This document shows, one piece after another, positions 12,891-22,643 of a stretch of DNA of 64,000 bases (position 1 is its first letter; every line of letters starts with the position of its first letter). The DNA comes from Comamonadaceae bacterium (lineage in GTDB: Bacteria; Pseudomonadota; Gammaproteobacteria; Burkholderiales; Burkholderiaceae_C): positions 19,263-83,262 of the forward strand of contig CANFLU010000009.1 in the NCBI GenBank assembly GCA_947447975.1. The letters are read 5' to 3'. Below the pieces are notes generated by a model, which ran no database searches, was not told the DNA's origin, and worked only from the letters and a program-made list of their open reading frames with translations. Both the position numbers and the translations under genes were made by a program.

Positions 12891-12919
12891 AAAAAAACCA
12901 CCGCAAGGTGGTTTTTTTT
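12891..12919. terminator. Bidirectional intrinsic terminator
   Basis: The stem ACCACC/GGTGGT with a GCAA loop is flanked by a run of A on the left and T on the right, so the transcript of either strand ends in a U-tract. It lies between the small lipoprotein gene (+) and the bamC operon (-), and can serve both. Confidence 0.9.
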
Positions 12920-12965
12920 CGCCTACTGTTTGGTGTTGACCCACAAAACGCGTCAACACCTCCCC

Positions 12966-14060
12966 CTATTTCAGATCATTGGCCAAGAGCTTCAACATGG
13001 CGCGCCCAGCCTCGGTGCTATCGGGCTGACCTTTGCTGTCCAGTACTTTGACCGTAGTCTGAGCGCCCGTAGATTTGACTTCCACCTGGAACTTCTGCGC
13101 GGTAGCATCTTTGCTGTCGTTGCCCCATTTGAAATTCAACATTTTTTGGAGGAATCCAGCCTCCGCATCCTGCTTTTTATAGGCATAGCGCACGAAATAA
13201 AGGCCCTTGCTGCGGTCACGGTCCTCCACGCTAAATCCCGAACGATCTAGGGTCAGCCCGACGCGGCGCCAAGCCCGGTCGAACTCTTCACTCAGTTGTA
13301 CATAGGCATCCGCAGCGCCGGCATTGACCATGACGGCCGCGGCTTTAGAGGCCTCGGGCGTGGCCATTGCGCCCGCTTGCACAGAGGTCATACTGAGCTT
13401 GCGCATCAGCAGACCAAGGTACTCGGCCTCGGTTTCGGGGTCTGTGGGGCCGGCCTGCCAGGTGGTGGAGTCAGAGCGTTCCGACATATAGACCTCCACC
13501 ATGCTGCGGTAGCTGATGAAAATTTCTGTCTCACCATTGGCATTGCGTTCCAAGCGCGCCCGAAATTTGCGGCGCTCTGGGCTGGAGTACATGCTATCGA
13601 AAACCTTGGACAGCAGGTTGCGAACAATGTCCTGCGGAATACGTGCCTGGTTGTCCACCCACTCGGTTTCCATAATGCCAACATCGGACAGCTCAGAGGC
13701 CAGGGGAAAGCCATTCTCTTGCCAGAAATCCTTCAGCGGACCCCATAAGGCCTCAGGTGCACGTTTGGCCACTAGCCAGCGTTGATTGCCATTGCGCTCC
13801 ATACGAATGTCTTTGAGAGCCAGCGGCGCGATGACCGCCGGGCTATTGGTCGTTTCGGACGATTTGGACTCCACGGCCGATACCGCACCATTGATTACGG
13901 CGTAACGCGTTTCCTTGCTCAGTTGGGTCAAGTCCGGTGGTACCTCCAATTTCTTGGGCTTGCTGGCGGACTTGTAGTCCACTTTGCTGCCTTCCAAGAT
14001 GGAGCACCCGCTCAAGCTGAGGGCTGCGACACATAGCGCGAGGGAGAAGGTGGATTTCAC
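12966..14060 (-). CDS. bamC: Outer membrane protein assembly factor BamC
   Basis: BamC is a lipoprotein of the BAM complex that folds outer membrane beta-barrels. The 364-residue protein starts at a GTG (14060) with AAGG upstream, giving a signal peptide ending LSLSGC, so C19 is the lipidated residue. It then has a short unstructured segment with the VPPDLTQLS motif, which in E. coli BamC contacts BamD, and two helix-grip domains joined by an Ala-rich linker. A much longer frame upstream overlaps the dapA end and is not used. It follows dapA by 23 bp, the same dapA-bamC order as E. coli. Confidence 0.93.
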   Translation of the reverse strand: MKSTFSLALCVAALSLSGCSILEGSKVDYKSASKPKKLEVPPDLTQLSKETRYAVINGAVSAVESKSSETTNSPAVIAPLALKDIRMERNGNQRWLVAKRAPEALWGPLKDFWQENGFPLASELSDVGIMETEWVDNQARIPQDIVRNLLSKVFDSMYSSPERRKFRARLERNANGETEIFISYRSMVEVYMSERSDSTTWQAGPTDPETEAEYLGLLMRKLSMTSVQAGAMATPEASKAAAVMVNAGAADAYVQLSEEFDRAWRRVGLTLDRSGFSVEDRDRSKGLYFVRYAYKKQDAEAGFLQKMLNFKWGNDSKDATAQKFQVEVKSTGAQTTVKVLDSKGQPDSTEAGRAMLKLLANDLK

Positions 14061-14083
14061 AAATAAACCTTTATTAGCGGGGA

Positions 14084-14977
14084 TCAAATGAGGCCGGTGG
14101 TCTGGAGTAAATGTTCCAAGGCCGGGCGTAAGGGCTCGCTGAGCGGGGTCAGCGGTAAGCGGATGGCCTGGCTGCACAAGCCCATGCGGGCGGCAGCCCA
14201 TTTGACCGGGATCGGGTTAGCCTCCACAAACAAGCCTTTGTGCAAGGGCAGCAGTCGGTTTTGGATAGCCATCGCGGGGCGTGGATCGCCGGCCAGCGCG
14301 GCGACGCACAGTTCGTGCATCCAACGTGGTGCGATATTGGCTGTGACGCTGACATTGCCGTGCCCACCGCACAGCATCAAGGCCACGGCCGTTGGGTCGT
14401 CACCGGAATAAATCGCAAATCCGGCGGGAGCTTCTTTGATCAGCCACTGCGCCCGCTCGATATTGCCGGTCGCTTCTTTGATGCCCACGATGCCTGGCAC
14501 CTTGGCCAACCGCAATACCGTGTCGTGGGCCATATCGGCGACGGTGCGTCCAGGTACGTTGTACAGCACCATAGGCAAGTCCACGGCTTGAGCGATGGCG
14601 CTAAAGTGCTGGAACAAACCTTCCTGTGTGGGTCGGTTGTAGTAAGGCACCACCTGCAATTGGCAATTAGCGCCAACCGACTTGGCGAACTTGGCCAATT
14701 CGATGGCCTCTTTGGTGGAGTTGGCGCCACAACCGGCCATGATAGGAACGCGACCGGCCGCCTGCTGCACCGATACGCGGATGATTTCGCAATGTTCTTC
14801 TACCGTGACGGTGGGCGACTCACCGGTGGTTCCCACCACACAAATGCAGTCGGTGCCTTCTTGGATGTGCCAATCGATCAGGCGTCGCAATGCGGCGTAG
14901 TCGACTGTGCCATCGTCCAGCATGGGCGTAATCAAGGCAACAATGCTGCCGCGGATCGGGGAAAAATTCGATGGCAT
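14084..14977 (-). CDS. dapA: 4-hydroxy-tetrahydrodipicolinate synthase
   Basis: DapA condenses pyruvate with aspartate semialdehyde, the first step of the lysine and diaminopimelate branch, in the cytoplasm. The 297 residues form a TIM barrel with the signature GTTGESPT near residue 50, catalytic Y139 (LYNVPGRT) and the Schiff-base lysine K167 (VGIKEATGN). Length is normal. It heads the dapA-bamC pair and follows the methyltransferase gene by about 48 bp on the same strand. Confidence 0.97.
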   Translation of the reverse strand: MPSNFSPIRGSIVALITPMLDDGTVDYAALRRLIDWHIQEGTDCICVVGTTGESPTVTVEEHCEIIRVSVQQAAGRVPIMAGCGANSTKEAIELAKFAKSVGANCQLQVVPYYNRPTQEGLFQHFSAIAQAVDLPMVLYNVPGRTVADMAHDTVLRLAKVPGIVGIKEATGNIERAQWLIKEAPAGFAIYSGDDPTAVALMLCGGHGNVSVTANIAPRWMHELCVAALAGDPRPAMAIQNRLLPLHKGLFVEANPIPVKWAAARMGLCSQAIRLPLTPLSEPLRPALEHLLQTTGLI

Positions 14978-15025
14978 TGGGCGCTTCTATAAAAAGGCCG
15001 CGCGGGCGCGCGTGGGAATAACCCC

Positions 15026-15595
15026 TCATTTTAGCGGTGCAGGCGATGCCGCGAATTCTTCGGCGCCTGTGCGCCGAGCGGCAATACGCTGCACCACGCG
15101 CGGCGGGTCGGACTCCAAGCCGCATTCGTAGGCGACCACTTGCAAGGGCTGGCAGCGCTCCAACAACTCGCCAGGCTGCAAGAGGAAGTCGGGGTTGCGC
15201 GGTCTGCCCCATTGTTCCTGGCCGGATGCAAAGGTTTCGTAAAGCAGTACGCCGCCGGGCGCCAGACTGGCCAGCAGGCTGGGCCACAAGGGGCGCCACA
15301 GGTAATTGCAAACCAGTACCGCGTCAAATACCCGGGGGCCATGGTCGTCATGCAGTGGCCAGGGCTGATTCTCCAGGTCGGCCTGGATGCATTCGCTGTT
15401 CGGCGCTAAAGCCTGCGCTGTGCTGGTATCGAGGTCCACGCCCGTGACTCGGTGGCCAAGGCTGTGCATGTAGTGCAAATGCCGGCCGCTGCCGCAGGCC
15501 ACATCAAGTACCCGGGATGGTGGCGATAGCAAGTGCGCCCAACGTACCAACCAAGGAGAGGGCGCAGCCAGCGGTCCTGCGTGATGTGGATTCAT
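15026..15595 (-). CDS. Class I SAM-dependent methyltransferase
   Basis: The 189-residue protein has the Rossmann-like SAM-binding motif VLDVACGSGRHLHYM near residue 30, followed by GVDLD and a FDAVLVCNYLWRP segment resembling small TehB/UbiE-type methyltransferases. The start at 15595 overlaps the stop of the upstream dehydrogenase by 4 bp (ATGA, 15592-15595), which settles it against a longer frame that runs through that gene. The substrate cannot be told from the sequence. It probably shares a transcript with the short-chain dehydrogenase and perhaps with dapA-bamC downstream. Confidence 0.88.
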   Translation of the reverse strand: MNPHHAGPLAAPSPWLVRWAHLLSPPSRVLDVACGSGRHLHYMHSLGHRVTGVDLDTSTAQALAPNSECIQADLENQPWPLHDDHGPRVFDAVLVCNYLWRPLWPSLLASLAPGGVLLYETFASGQEQWGRPRNPDFLLQPGELLERCQPLQVVAYECGLESDPPRVVQRIAARRTGAEEFAASPAPLK

Positions 15596-16428
15596 CGGGG
15601 CTTGACCTCGTCTTTGAGCGCATTCATCGCCATGCGCTCGACGATGCCAGGCGCTATCAATTTGATAAAGCGGCCGAACTTGCCCGCGGTGGTCATGACC
15701 ACTTCCCGCTCGCGCGCCTGCATTCCTGCGATGATGAGCCGCACGCAATGGGCGACGCTCATGCCATTGTCTTCACGTAAACCGCTGCTGCCTGCAGTCT
15801 CGCCCTTGGCGTTGAGGCCGTGGTGGCGGATTTGCGTCAGCACCACGCCGGGAAAGGCGGTGGTCACGCTCACACCGTTTGGCGCTAGTTCCGAGCGCAG
15901 TGCCTCGAAAAAACCGGTCATGGCAAATTTGGTGGCGCTGTAGGCCGTGCGCCCCGGCACCCCGATCAGGCCAGCCAGCGAGGATACGGCCACGATCCGG
16001 CCCTTGCGCGCCTTGAGGTGCGGCAACGCCGCGTGGGTACACCACACACTACCCCACAAATTCACCTGCATCAGTTGCTGGTACCAATGCAAATCTTCGG
16101 CCTGAACGTCGGCAAATATTGCCTGCGCAGATACCCCTGCGTTATTGACCAGCGTGTCGATGTGCCCGAAATGCGTGACTGCTTGCGCAATCAGCGCGCG
16201 GCATTGGTTCTCTTGCGAGACATCGGTGGGCACCACCAGGCAATGCGCGCCCAGCCCACGGCAGTGGCTTGCTGTGCTTTCCAGCCCATGTTGCGAGCGC
16301 GCCGCTAACACCAGGCCGAGCTTGGCGCCATGGCGCTGCGCCAGTTGGCGCGCCATTTCCGCGCCTATGCCATCGGAGGCGCCGGTGATGACGACGACTT
16401 GCAAGTCGGCTGGGATTGCGGTGTTCAT
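15592..16428 (-). CDS. Short-chain dehydrogenase/reductase (SDR) family oxidoreductase
   Basis: This 278-residue SDR has the NAD(P)-binding GASDGIG motif (residues 16-22), NNAG at about 95-98 and the catalytic S150, Y163 and K167 (YSATK). The C-terminus with GKFGRFIKLIAPGIVERMAM resembles SDRs that lie near membranes or act on lipid-like substrates, but the substrate is unknown. It overlaps the methyltransferase gene by 4 bp. Upstream on the same strand is the 53-residue membrane protein and the MFS transporter, so all four may form one unit. Confidence 0.9.
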   Translation of the reverse strand: MNTAIPADLQVVVITGASDGIGAEMARQLAQRHGAKLGLVLAARSQHGLESTASHCRGLGAHCLVVPTDVSQENQCRALIAQAVTHFGHIDTLVNNAGVSAQAIFADVQAEDLHWYQQLMQVNLWGSVWCTHAALPHLKARKGRIVAVSSLAGLIGVPGRTAYSATKFAMTGFFEALRSELAPNGVSVTTAFPGVVLTQIRHHGLNAKGETAGSSGLREDNGMSVAHCVRLIIAGMQAREREVVMTTAGKFGRFIKLIAPGIVERMAMNALKDEVKPR

Positions 16429-16464
16429 AGGGGGAAGACTTTCATCAGCGGCGGATGGGCCGGG

Positions 16465-16626
16465 CTAGAAACAAGCCCACAACTGGTCGGTGAGCATGAT
16501 CACCAGTTGTGGATTGCTGTAACAATAAAACACGCCGCCCAGCATGGCAGCCAATGCCAGACTCAGGCCTAAGCGGCGCAGGTACACAGGTCGCACCCGC
16601 CCGACGACGCCGTCTTGCTCGTTCAT
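16465..16626 (-). CDS. Small membrane protein, 53 residues
   Basis: A 53-codon frame runs from ATG 16626 to TAG at 16465. It begins only 2 bp after the MFS stop (TGAGGATG), which is typical of translational coupling. The protein has a polar N-terminus with several arginines, then a single hydrophobic segment (about residues 20-36: LGLSLALAAMLGGVFYC) and a short C-terminal tail with a second weakly hydrophobic stretch. The positive-inside rule puts the N-terminus in the cytoplasm. It lies between the MFS transporter and the dehydrogenase. I do not recognise a family; an accessory role for the transporter is only a guess. Confidence 0.65.
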   Translation of the reverse strand: MNEQDGVVGRVRPVYLRRLGLSLALAAMLGGVFYCYSNPQLVIMLTDQLWACF

Positions 16627-16628
16627 CC

Positions 16629-17861
16629 TCAATGGGCCGGGCTCAAACCGGCGGCTCGGGCAATGGGCGATTCTTTGACCGGCAGGTTCACCAAGCCGGC
16701 AAATACGCCCAGCGCGATCGCTAGGTACCAGGCCACGTCATAACTGCCCGTGGTGTCGTACAAATAGCCACCTAGCCAAACGCCCAAAAATGAACCGACT
16801 TGGTGGCTTAAAAATACAAAACCGCTCAGCATCGACAAATGCGCCACGCCGAAAATCTGCGCAATCGTGGCATTGGTGGCGGGCACGGTGGACAGCCATA
16901 GCAGGCCCATCACCGCACTGAAGATGTAAACGCTGGTGGGAGACAGCGGCACGCTGATGAAAATCGCGATAACGACAGCGCGTGCGAAATAAATGAAGGA
17001 AAGAATCAGCCGCTTGGGCATGCGCTGGCCCAAGGCGCCCGACATATAGGTTCCAAAAATATTGAACAGTCCCACCAGTGCCAGCGCATAACTGGCCACT
17101 TGCGGCGTCAGGCCTTGGTCCTTCAGGTAGCTGGGCATGTGCACGCCAATGAAAACGACTTGAAACCCACAGACAAAATACCCCGCCATCAAGAGTTGGA
17201 AGCTGGGATAGCGAAAGGCCTCTGCCAATGCTTGCAAAATGCTTTGTTCGCGTGGTGGCGGCGCGCCACCTACAAAGCCCGGCTCCCTCAGACCACGGGC
17301 CAGCGGCAATATCAGTAGGGCTAAGCCCGCCAAGCCAATCAGCGCGTTTTGCCAGCCCAGGCCGTCGATCAGGCCTCCCTCGATAGGGACCATCAAAAAT
17401 TGTCCGAAAGAGCCGGCTGCCGCAGCCACGCCCATCGCCCAGGACCGTCGCTCGGCGGGCACGTTGCGTCCGATCACGCCATAGACCACTGCGTAGGTGG
17501 TACCCGCCTGGGCGATGCCCAGCATCAGACCGGCGCTGAGCATCAGTTGCACCGGCGTGTCGGCATGGGCCATACCCACCAGACCCAGCGCGTACACCAT
17601 GCCTCCGGCAAGCAAGACTTTGAAGGCGCCGAATCGGTCTGCCACCATACCGACAAACACACCGGCTAAGCCCCAAGACAAATTTTGAATCGCCATGGCA
17701 AGGGCGTAAATCTGGCGCGTCCAGTCGTGTGCCTGTGTCATCGGTTGCAGCCAAAGGCCAAAGCCGTGGCGTATGCCCATTGACAGGGTCACGATCGCTG
17801 CCCCACAGGCCAAAACCTGAAAGGTGGACAGCGGCGCAGGAGTCACAGCGGTATGTTGCAT
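16629..17861 (-). CDS. MFS transporter, monocarboxylate/OFA-like
   Basis: The protein of 410 residues has about 12 membrane segments in two halves joined by a loop with GGAPPPREQ. The N-terminal signature VTLSMGIRHGFGLWLQPM and the DRFGAFKV loop fit the oxalate/formate antiporter and monocarboxylate-type part of the major facilitator family. The start at 17861 (M-Q-H-T) fits the usual short N-terminus of such proteins; an in-frame ATG at 17915 would add 18 residues. It is the first gene of a minus-strand group and diverges from parE across a spacer with a perfect inverted repeat. The substrate is not predictable. Confidence 0.85.
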   Translation of the reverse strand: MQHTAVTPAPLSTFQVLACGAAIVTLSMGIRHGFGLWLQPMTQAHDWTRQIYALAMAIQNLSWGLAGVFVGMVADRFGAFKVLLAGGMVYALGLVGMAHADTPVQLMLSAGLMLGIAQAGTTYAVVYGVIGRNVPAERRSWAMGVAAAAGSFGQFLMVPIEGGLIDGLGWQNALIGLAGLALLILPLARGLREPGFVGGAPPPREQSILQALAEAFRYPSFQLLMAGYFVCGFQVVFIGVHMPSYLKDQGLTPQVASYALALVGLFNIFGTYMSGALGQRMPKRLILSFIYFARAVVIAIFISVPLSPTSVYIFSAVMGLLWLSTVPATNATIAQIFGVAHLSMLSGFVFLSHQVGSFLGVWLGGYLYDTTGSYDVAWYLAIALGVFAGLVNLPVKESPIARAAGLSPAH

Positions 17862-17945
17862 GCCCTCGAATATAGCCAGTTGCTCCGGTCCAGCGCGCAA
17901 GGTCAGCTTGGGCATGGCTGCACGGGCGACGATCGGCTTGCTGGT

Positions 17946-17969
17946 TTAACTGGATTTATATACAGTTAA
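17946..17969. promoter_or_regulatory. Inverted repeat between MFS gene and parE, candidate operator
   Basis: Perfect 7-bp arms TTAACTG and CAGTTAA are separated by 10 bases of A/T-rich sequence that includes TATATA. The element lies in the gap between the divergent MFS and parE genes, 31 bp before the parE ATG, and overlaps where their promoters should be. No regulator gene is adjacent. Confidence 0.5.
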
Positions 17970-17999
17970 TTCAGGCCTTTCGCACTACAATCTGCGTCC

Positions 18000-20000
18000 A
18001 TGTCAGCCAAAGCCCCCACCCCCTTAGCCTCGACCAAGTCCGCCGCCAATGCCTATTCCGAGGGCTCGATCCGCGTTCTCAAAGGACTGGAGCCCGTCAA
18101 GCAGCGCCCGGGCATGTACACCCGCACTGACAACCCGCTGCACGTTATCCAGGAAGTGCTGGACAACGCGGCCGACGAAGCCCTGGCCGGACATGGCAAG
18201 AAAATCAAAGTCATATTGCATACCGACGGCTCGGTCACCATCGATGACGACGGGCGCGGCATACCCTTTGGTATGCACCCCGAGGAAAAAGCGCCGGTCA
18301 TCGAACTGGTGTTCACCCGCCTGCATGCCGGTGGCAAGTTTGACAAGGGCAAAGGCGGCGCCTATAGTTTTTCGGGCGGCCTGCACGGCGTGGGGGTGAG
18401 CGTGACCAACGCCCTGGCCAAACGCCTGGAGGCCACGTCTTACCGCGAAGGCGCGGTGGCGCATCTGGTGTTTCAGGGCGGCGACGTCACGCAAAAGCTC
18501 AGCATCCGGCCCCTGGCCGAGGGCGATCGCAAGTCCGGCACGTCGGTGCGGGTTTGGCCAGACGGCAAATATTTCGAATCCTCGGCCTTGCCCATGGGCG
18601 ACCTGGCCCACTTGCTGCGCAGCAAAGCGGTGCTCATGCCGGGCGTCACGGTTACCTTGCTGAACGAAAAAACCAAAGAAACCCAGACCTGGCTCTATAA
18701 AGGTGGCCTGCGCGACTACCTGACGCAGTCGCTCAACGCCGACCCGGTGATCCCGCTGTTTGAAGGGGAAGGTTTTGCCGACGGTAACAGCGATAGTTTT
18801 GCCGAAGGCGAGGGCGCGGCCTGGTGCGTGGCCTTTACCGAAGACGGCCATCCGGTGCGTGAGAGCTATGTCAACCTGATCCCCACCAGCGCCGGTGGCA
18901 CGCATGAAAGTGGCTTGCGCGACGGTTTGTTCAACGCGGTCAAAAGCTTTATCGAGATGCACGCCTTGCTGCCCAAAGGCGTCAAACTGATGCCGGAAGA
19001 TGTGTTTGCACGCGCCAGTTATGTGCTGTCGGCCAAGGTGCTGGACCCGCAGTTCCAGGGGCAGATCAAGGAGCGCCTGAATTCGCGTGACGCCGTGCGT
19101 TTGGTCTCGGGCTATGTGCGCCCGGCGCTGGAACTGTGGTTAAACCAGCACGTGGACTATGGCAAAAAGCTGGCGGAACTGGCGATTAAGGCGGCCCAAA
19201 CCCGCCAGCGCGCCGGGCAAAAAGTAGAAAAGCGCAAAAGCTCGGGCGTGGCCGTGTTGCCAGGCAAATTGACCGACTGCGAAAGCCGCGACCTGGCTTA
19301 CAACGAAGTGTTTTTGGTAGAGGGCGACTCGGCCGGTGGCAGCGCCAAGATGGGGCGCGACAAAGAAAACCAGGCCATCCTCCCCCTGCGCGGCAAAGTG
19401 CTCAACACCTGGGAAGTGGACCGCGACCGTTTGTTTGCCAATACCGAGATTCACGATATTTCGGTCGCGATCGGCGTGGACCCGCACGGGCCGAACGACA
19501 CCCCCGATTTAAGTGGACTGCGTTATGGCAAGGTTTGCATCCTGAGTGACGCGGACGTAGATGGCTCGCATATTCAGGTGCTGCTGCTGACCTTGTTTTT
19601 CCGGCATTTCCCCAAGCTGATCGAGGCGGGCCATGTGTATGTGGCGCGGCCTCCCCTGTTCAGGGTAGATGCACCGGCGCGGGGTAAAAAACCGGCCTCC
19701 AAAGCCTATGCCTTGGATGAAGGCGAAATGGGCGCGATTTTGGACAAGCTGCGCAAAGAAGGTGTGCGTGAAGGTGCTTGGAGCATCAGCCGTTTCAAAG
19801 GTCTGGGCGAGATGAATGCCGAGCAATTGTGGGATACCACGCTCAATCCGGATACGCGCCGTTTGTTGCCTGTGGCCTTAGGGGCGATTGATTTTTCTGC
19901 GACGGAGTCTTTGATTACCAAACTCATGGGCAAGGGCGAGGCGGCGGCGCGGCGCGAATTGATGGAATTGCACGGGGATTCGGTGGAGATTGATATTTGA
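18000..20000 (+). CDS. parE: DNA topoisomerase IV subunit B
   Basis: ParE supplies the ATPase half of topoisomerase IV, which decatenates daughter chromosomes. The 666 residues show the GHKL ATPase with E52 and N56 (EVLDNAADEAL), GRGIPFG and GGLHGVGVSVTNAL, then the transducer and the Toprim domain with EGDSAGGS and the DADVDGSHI metal site. The C-terminal tail ends with LMGKGEAAARRELME. It is ParE rather than GyrB because of length, the short Toprim-tail region and the neighbouring parC 215 bp downstream. The start codon ATG at 18000 gives a slightly extended N-terminus of about 20 residues. Confidence 0.96.
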   Translation: MSAKAPTPLASTKSAANAYSEGSIRVLKGLEPVKQRPGMYTRTDNPLHVIQEVLDNAADEALAGHGKKIKVILHTDGSVTIDDDGRGIPFGMHPEEKAPVIELVFTRLHAGGKFDKGKGGAYSFSGGLHGVGVSVTNALAKRLEATSYREGAVAHLVFQGGDVTQKLSIRPLAEGDRKSGTSVRVWPDGKYFESSALPMGDLAHLLRSKAVLMPGVTVTLLNEKTKETQTWLYKGGLRDYLTQSLNADPVIPLFEGEGFADGNSDSFAEGEGAAWCVAFTEDGHPVRESYVNLIPTSAGGTHESGLRDGLFNAVKSFIEMHALLPKGVKLMPEDVFARASYVLSAKVLDPQFQGQIKERLNSRDAVRLVSGYVRPALELWLNQHVDYGKKLAELAIKAAQTRQRAGQKVEKRKSSGVAVLPGKLTDCESRDLAYNEVFLVEGDSAGGSAKMGRDKENQAILPLRGKVLNTWEVDRDRLFANTEIHDISVAIGVDPHGPNDTPDLSGLRYGKVCILSDADVDGSHIQVLLLTLFFRHFPKLIEAGHVYVARPPLFRVDAPARGKKPASKAYALDEGEMGAILDKLRKEGVREGAWSISRFKGLGEMNAEQLWDTTLNPDTRRLLPVALGAIDFSATESLITKLMGKGEAAARRELMELHGDSVEIDI

Positions 20001-20214
20001 GGTTTGCTTGCGTGGCGCTTATCTCGATCGGGCAGAGGCGGGGGCATGGGGGCTTCCTCATCGTGGGGTACCACAAATCGTCAGCCCCCAAGCCACCGCC
20101 AACGCTGACCACTGATTACTAAGAAAAACTTCAAAGCCTTTTTCCAAACTTTTATTTGTAGACCGGTTGCCAGGATGAATACATGACTACGGTAAAACCA
20201 TTGCAAGAATTTCT

Positions 20215-22611
20215 ATGACCGATCAAACCACGCTCGACCTGCAGGCCGCGCCCGAAAGCGACGACCAGCTCAATTTGGCCACTTATGCGCAACGCGCTTA
20301 TCTGGAATATGCCTTGTCGGTGGTCAAAGGCCGGGCCTTGCCCGATGTGTGCGACGGGCAAAAGCCGGTGCAGCGGCGTATTTTGTATTCCATGTCCCGC
20401 ATGGGCTTGGGCTTTGGCGGCGCGAACAACAACACCGGTGCCAAGCCGGTCAAAAGCGCGCGGGTGGTGGGTGATGTGCTCGGCCGGTTTCATCCGCATG
20501 GCGACCAAGCTGCGTATGACGCCTTGGTGCGTATGGCGCAGGACTTTTCGCAGCGTTATCCGCTGATCGACGGGCAGGGCAATTTCGGTTCGCGCGATGG
20601 CGATGGCGCAGCGGCCATGCGCTATACCGAAGCCCGCTTGGCCAAGATCACGAGCCTGTTGCTCGATGAGATCGACCAGGGCACGGTGGACTTTGTGCCC
20701 AACTACGACGGCTCCACCGAAGAGCCCAGCCAGTTGCCCGCGCGCCTGCCTTTTGCGCTGCTCAATGGTGCCAGCGGCATCGCGGTGGGCTTGGCTACTG
20801 AAATCCCCAGCCACAATTTGCGCGAGGTGGCCGATGCCTGCGTGGCCTTGATCAAGAACCCCAAGACCAGTGACGAAGAATTGCTGGCCCTGGTGCCAGG
20901 GCCAGACTATCCTGGCGGCGGGCAGATCATCAGCAACAGCGCCGATATTGCCGAGGCCTACCGCAGCGGGCGTGGCTCGCTCAAAGTGCGGGCGCGCTGG
21001 AAGATCGAAGACATGGCACGCGGCCAGTGGCAATTGGTGGTGACCGAATTGCCGCCGGGCGTAAGCAGCCAGCGGGTGCTTGAAGAGATTGAAGAACTCA
21101 CCAACCCAAAAATTAAGGCCGGTAAAAAAGCCTTGTCGCAAGACCAATTGCAGCTCAAGGCCAGCATGCTGGCGGTGCTAGACCTGGTGCGTGACGAGTC
21201 GGGCAAAGAGGCGGCGGTGCGTTTGGTGTTTGAGCCCAAGACCAGCCGTATCGAGCAACAAGAACTGATAACGGCCCTGCTGGCGCACACCAGTTTGGAA
21301 AGCTCGGCCCCTATCAACCTGACCATGGTGGGGCTGGACGGACGACCAACGCAAAAGTCCTTCCGCCAGATGCTGACCGAGTGGATTGCGTTTCGTCAAA
21401 CCACGGTCGAGCGGCGCTCGCGCCACCGCCTGGGCAAGGTGCTGGACCGCATCCACATCTTGGAGGGGCGGCAATTGGTGCTGCTCAATATCGACGAAGT
21501 AATTGCCATCATCCGCCAGTCGGACGAGCCGCGCAGTGCTTTGATGGAACGTTTCCGTTTGTCCGAGCGCCAGGCCGAAGACATTCTGGAAATTCGCCTG
21601 CGCCAACTGGCGCGCCTGGAGGCGATCAAGATCGAGCAGGAGCTTGCGGAACTTCGCGACGAGCAGAAAAAGCTGGAAGATATTTTGGACAACCCGGCCA
21701 GCCTGCGCCGCTTGATGGTCAAGGAAATCGAGTCCGACGCCAAAACCTTTGCCGATGCACGACGCACCTTGATACAGGCCGAGAAAAAAGCCGTAGCTGA
21801 AATCAAAATCGTTGATGAGCCGGTGACGGTGGTGGTCAGCGACAAAGGCTGGGTACGCGCACGCGGCGGTCACGGCCACGAGGCGGCGGGCTTTGCCTTC
21901 AAGGCCGGCGATGCCTTGTATGCCACCTTTGAATGCCGTAGTGTCGATACCTTGCTGGCCTTTGGCTCCAATGGCCGGGTGTATTCCGTGGCAGTAGCCT
22001 TATTGCCCGGCGGGCGCGGCGATGGGCAGCCGCTCACTAGCCTGATTGAGTTAGAAGCGGGTACGCAAATTCAGCATTACTTTGCGGGTCCGGCGACGGC
22101 GCAATTGTTGATCTCCAGCAGCGCAGGCTATGGCTTTATGGCAAGCGTGGACAACATGATTTCGCGCAACAAAGCGGGCAAAGCCTTTGTGAGCTGCAAT
22201 GCAGGTGAAAGCATGTGCGCCCCATCGCTGGTCGCAGGCGCCAGCCTGCCAGCCCACGCGGGGACACCTGCCACCATGCAGAACGCGGCACGCACCTTGG
22301 TGGCACCCGCTACCGACGTGGCCTGCGCCTCTACGCTGGGCCGCATCCTGACCTTCAAGTTGTCCGAACTCAAGACCATGGAAAAAGGCGGGCGCGGTTT
22401 GATGCTGCTCGATTTAGACGGCAAAGACACCCTGGCCGGGGCTGCGGCCTACACCCGCAGCGTGCGCATCTCGGGCATAGGCCGGGGTGGCAAAGACCGA
22501 GAAGAAACCCTGGAAATCCGCAGCCTCAACAACGCCCGTGCCGCGCGTGCGCGCAAAGGCAAGGCGGCGGACTTGGGTTTTAAACCGGTGGCGGTAGTAC
22601 GGGTGGAGTGA
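20215..22611 (+). CDS. parC: DNA topoisomerase IV subunit A
   Basis: ParC is the DNA-cleaving subunit of topoisomerase IV and pairs with ParE encoded just upstream. The 798 residues comprise the winged-helix breakage domain with catalytic Y137 preceded by R136 (AMRYTEARL), the coiled-coil tower and a C-terminal beta-pinwheel. In the quinolone-interaction segment [11 protein letters not shown], the positions equivalent to E. coli ParC Ser80 and Glu84 are Q98 and D102. One pinwheel loop around residues 670-695 is enlarged by about 20 A/P/T-rich residues. Otherwise length and motif order are normal. Confidence 0.96.
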   Translation: MTDQTTLDLQAAPESDDQLNLATYAQRAYLEYALSVVKGRALPDVCDGQKPVQRRILYSMSRMGLGFGGANNNTGAKPVKSARVVGDVLGRFHPHGDQAAYDALVRMAQDFSQRYPLIDGQGNFGSRDGDGAAAMRYTEARLAKITSLLLDEIDQGTVDFVPNYDGSTEEPSQLPARLPFALLNGASGIAVGLATEIPSHNLREVADACVALIKNPKTSDEELLALVPGPDYPGGGQIISNSADIAEAYRSGRGSLKVRARWKIEDMARGQWQLVVTELPPGVSSQRVLEEIEELTNPKIKAGKKALSQDQLQLKASMLAVLDLVRDESGKEAAVRLVFEPKTSRIEQQELITALLAHTSLESSAPINLTMVGLDGRPTQKSFRQMLTEWIAFRQTTVERRSRHRLGKVLDRIHILEGRQLVLLNIDEVIAIIRQSDEPRSALMERFRLSERQAEDILEIRLRQLARLEAIKIEQELAELRDEQKKLEDILDNPASLRRLMVKEIESDAKTFADARRTLIQAEKKAVAEIKIVDEPVTVVVSDKGWVRARGGHGHEAAGFAFKAGDALYATFECRSVDTLLAFGSNGRVYSVAVALLPGGRGDGQPLTSLIELEAGTQIQHYFAGPATAQLLISSSAGYGFMASVDNMISRNKAGKAFVSCNAGESMCAPSLVAGASLPAHAGTPATMQNAARTLVAPATDVACASTLGRILTFKLSELKTMEKGGRGLMLLDLDGKDTLAGAAAYTRSVRISGIGRGGKDREETLEIRSLNNARAARARKGKAADLGFKPVAVVRVE

Positions 22612-22643
22612 AGTCCGCTGAAATTCAGCGCATTGCCCATAGG

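Noticed and set aside
12701..12906. Two minus-strand frames of 66 residues over the small lipoprotein
   Set aside because: They read the Ala/Pro repeats backwards as AGAAAGA or QQQVQ runs and run into the terminator. The plus-strand lipoprotein with a proper lipobox is the real gene.
18024..18962. A 312-residue frame opposite parE
   Set aside because: Mirror of the parE coding frame in a GC-rich genome; no motif, and parE is certain.
20001..20214. Possible RNA gene in the parE-parC gap
   Set aside because: GGGGGCT and AGCCCCC could pair across a long loop, but no tRNA-like or other known fold emerges, so I report no feature.
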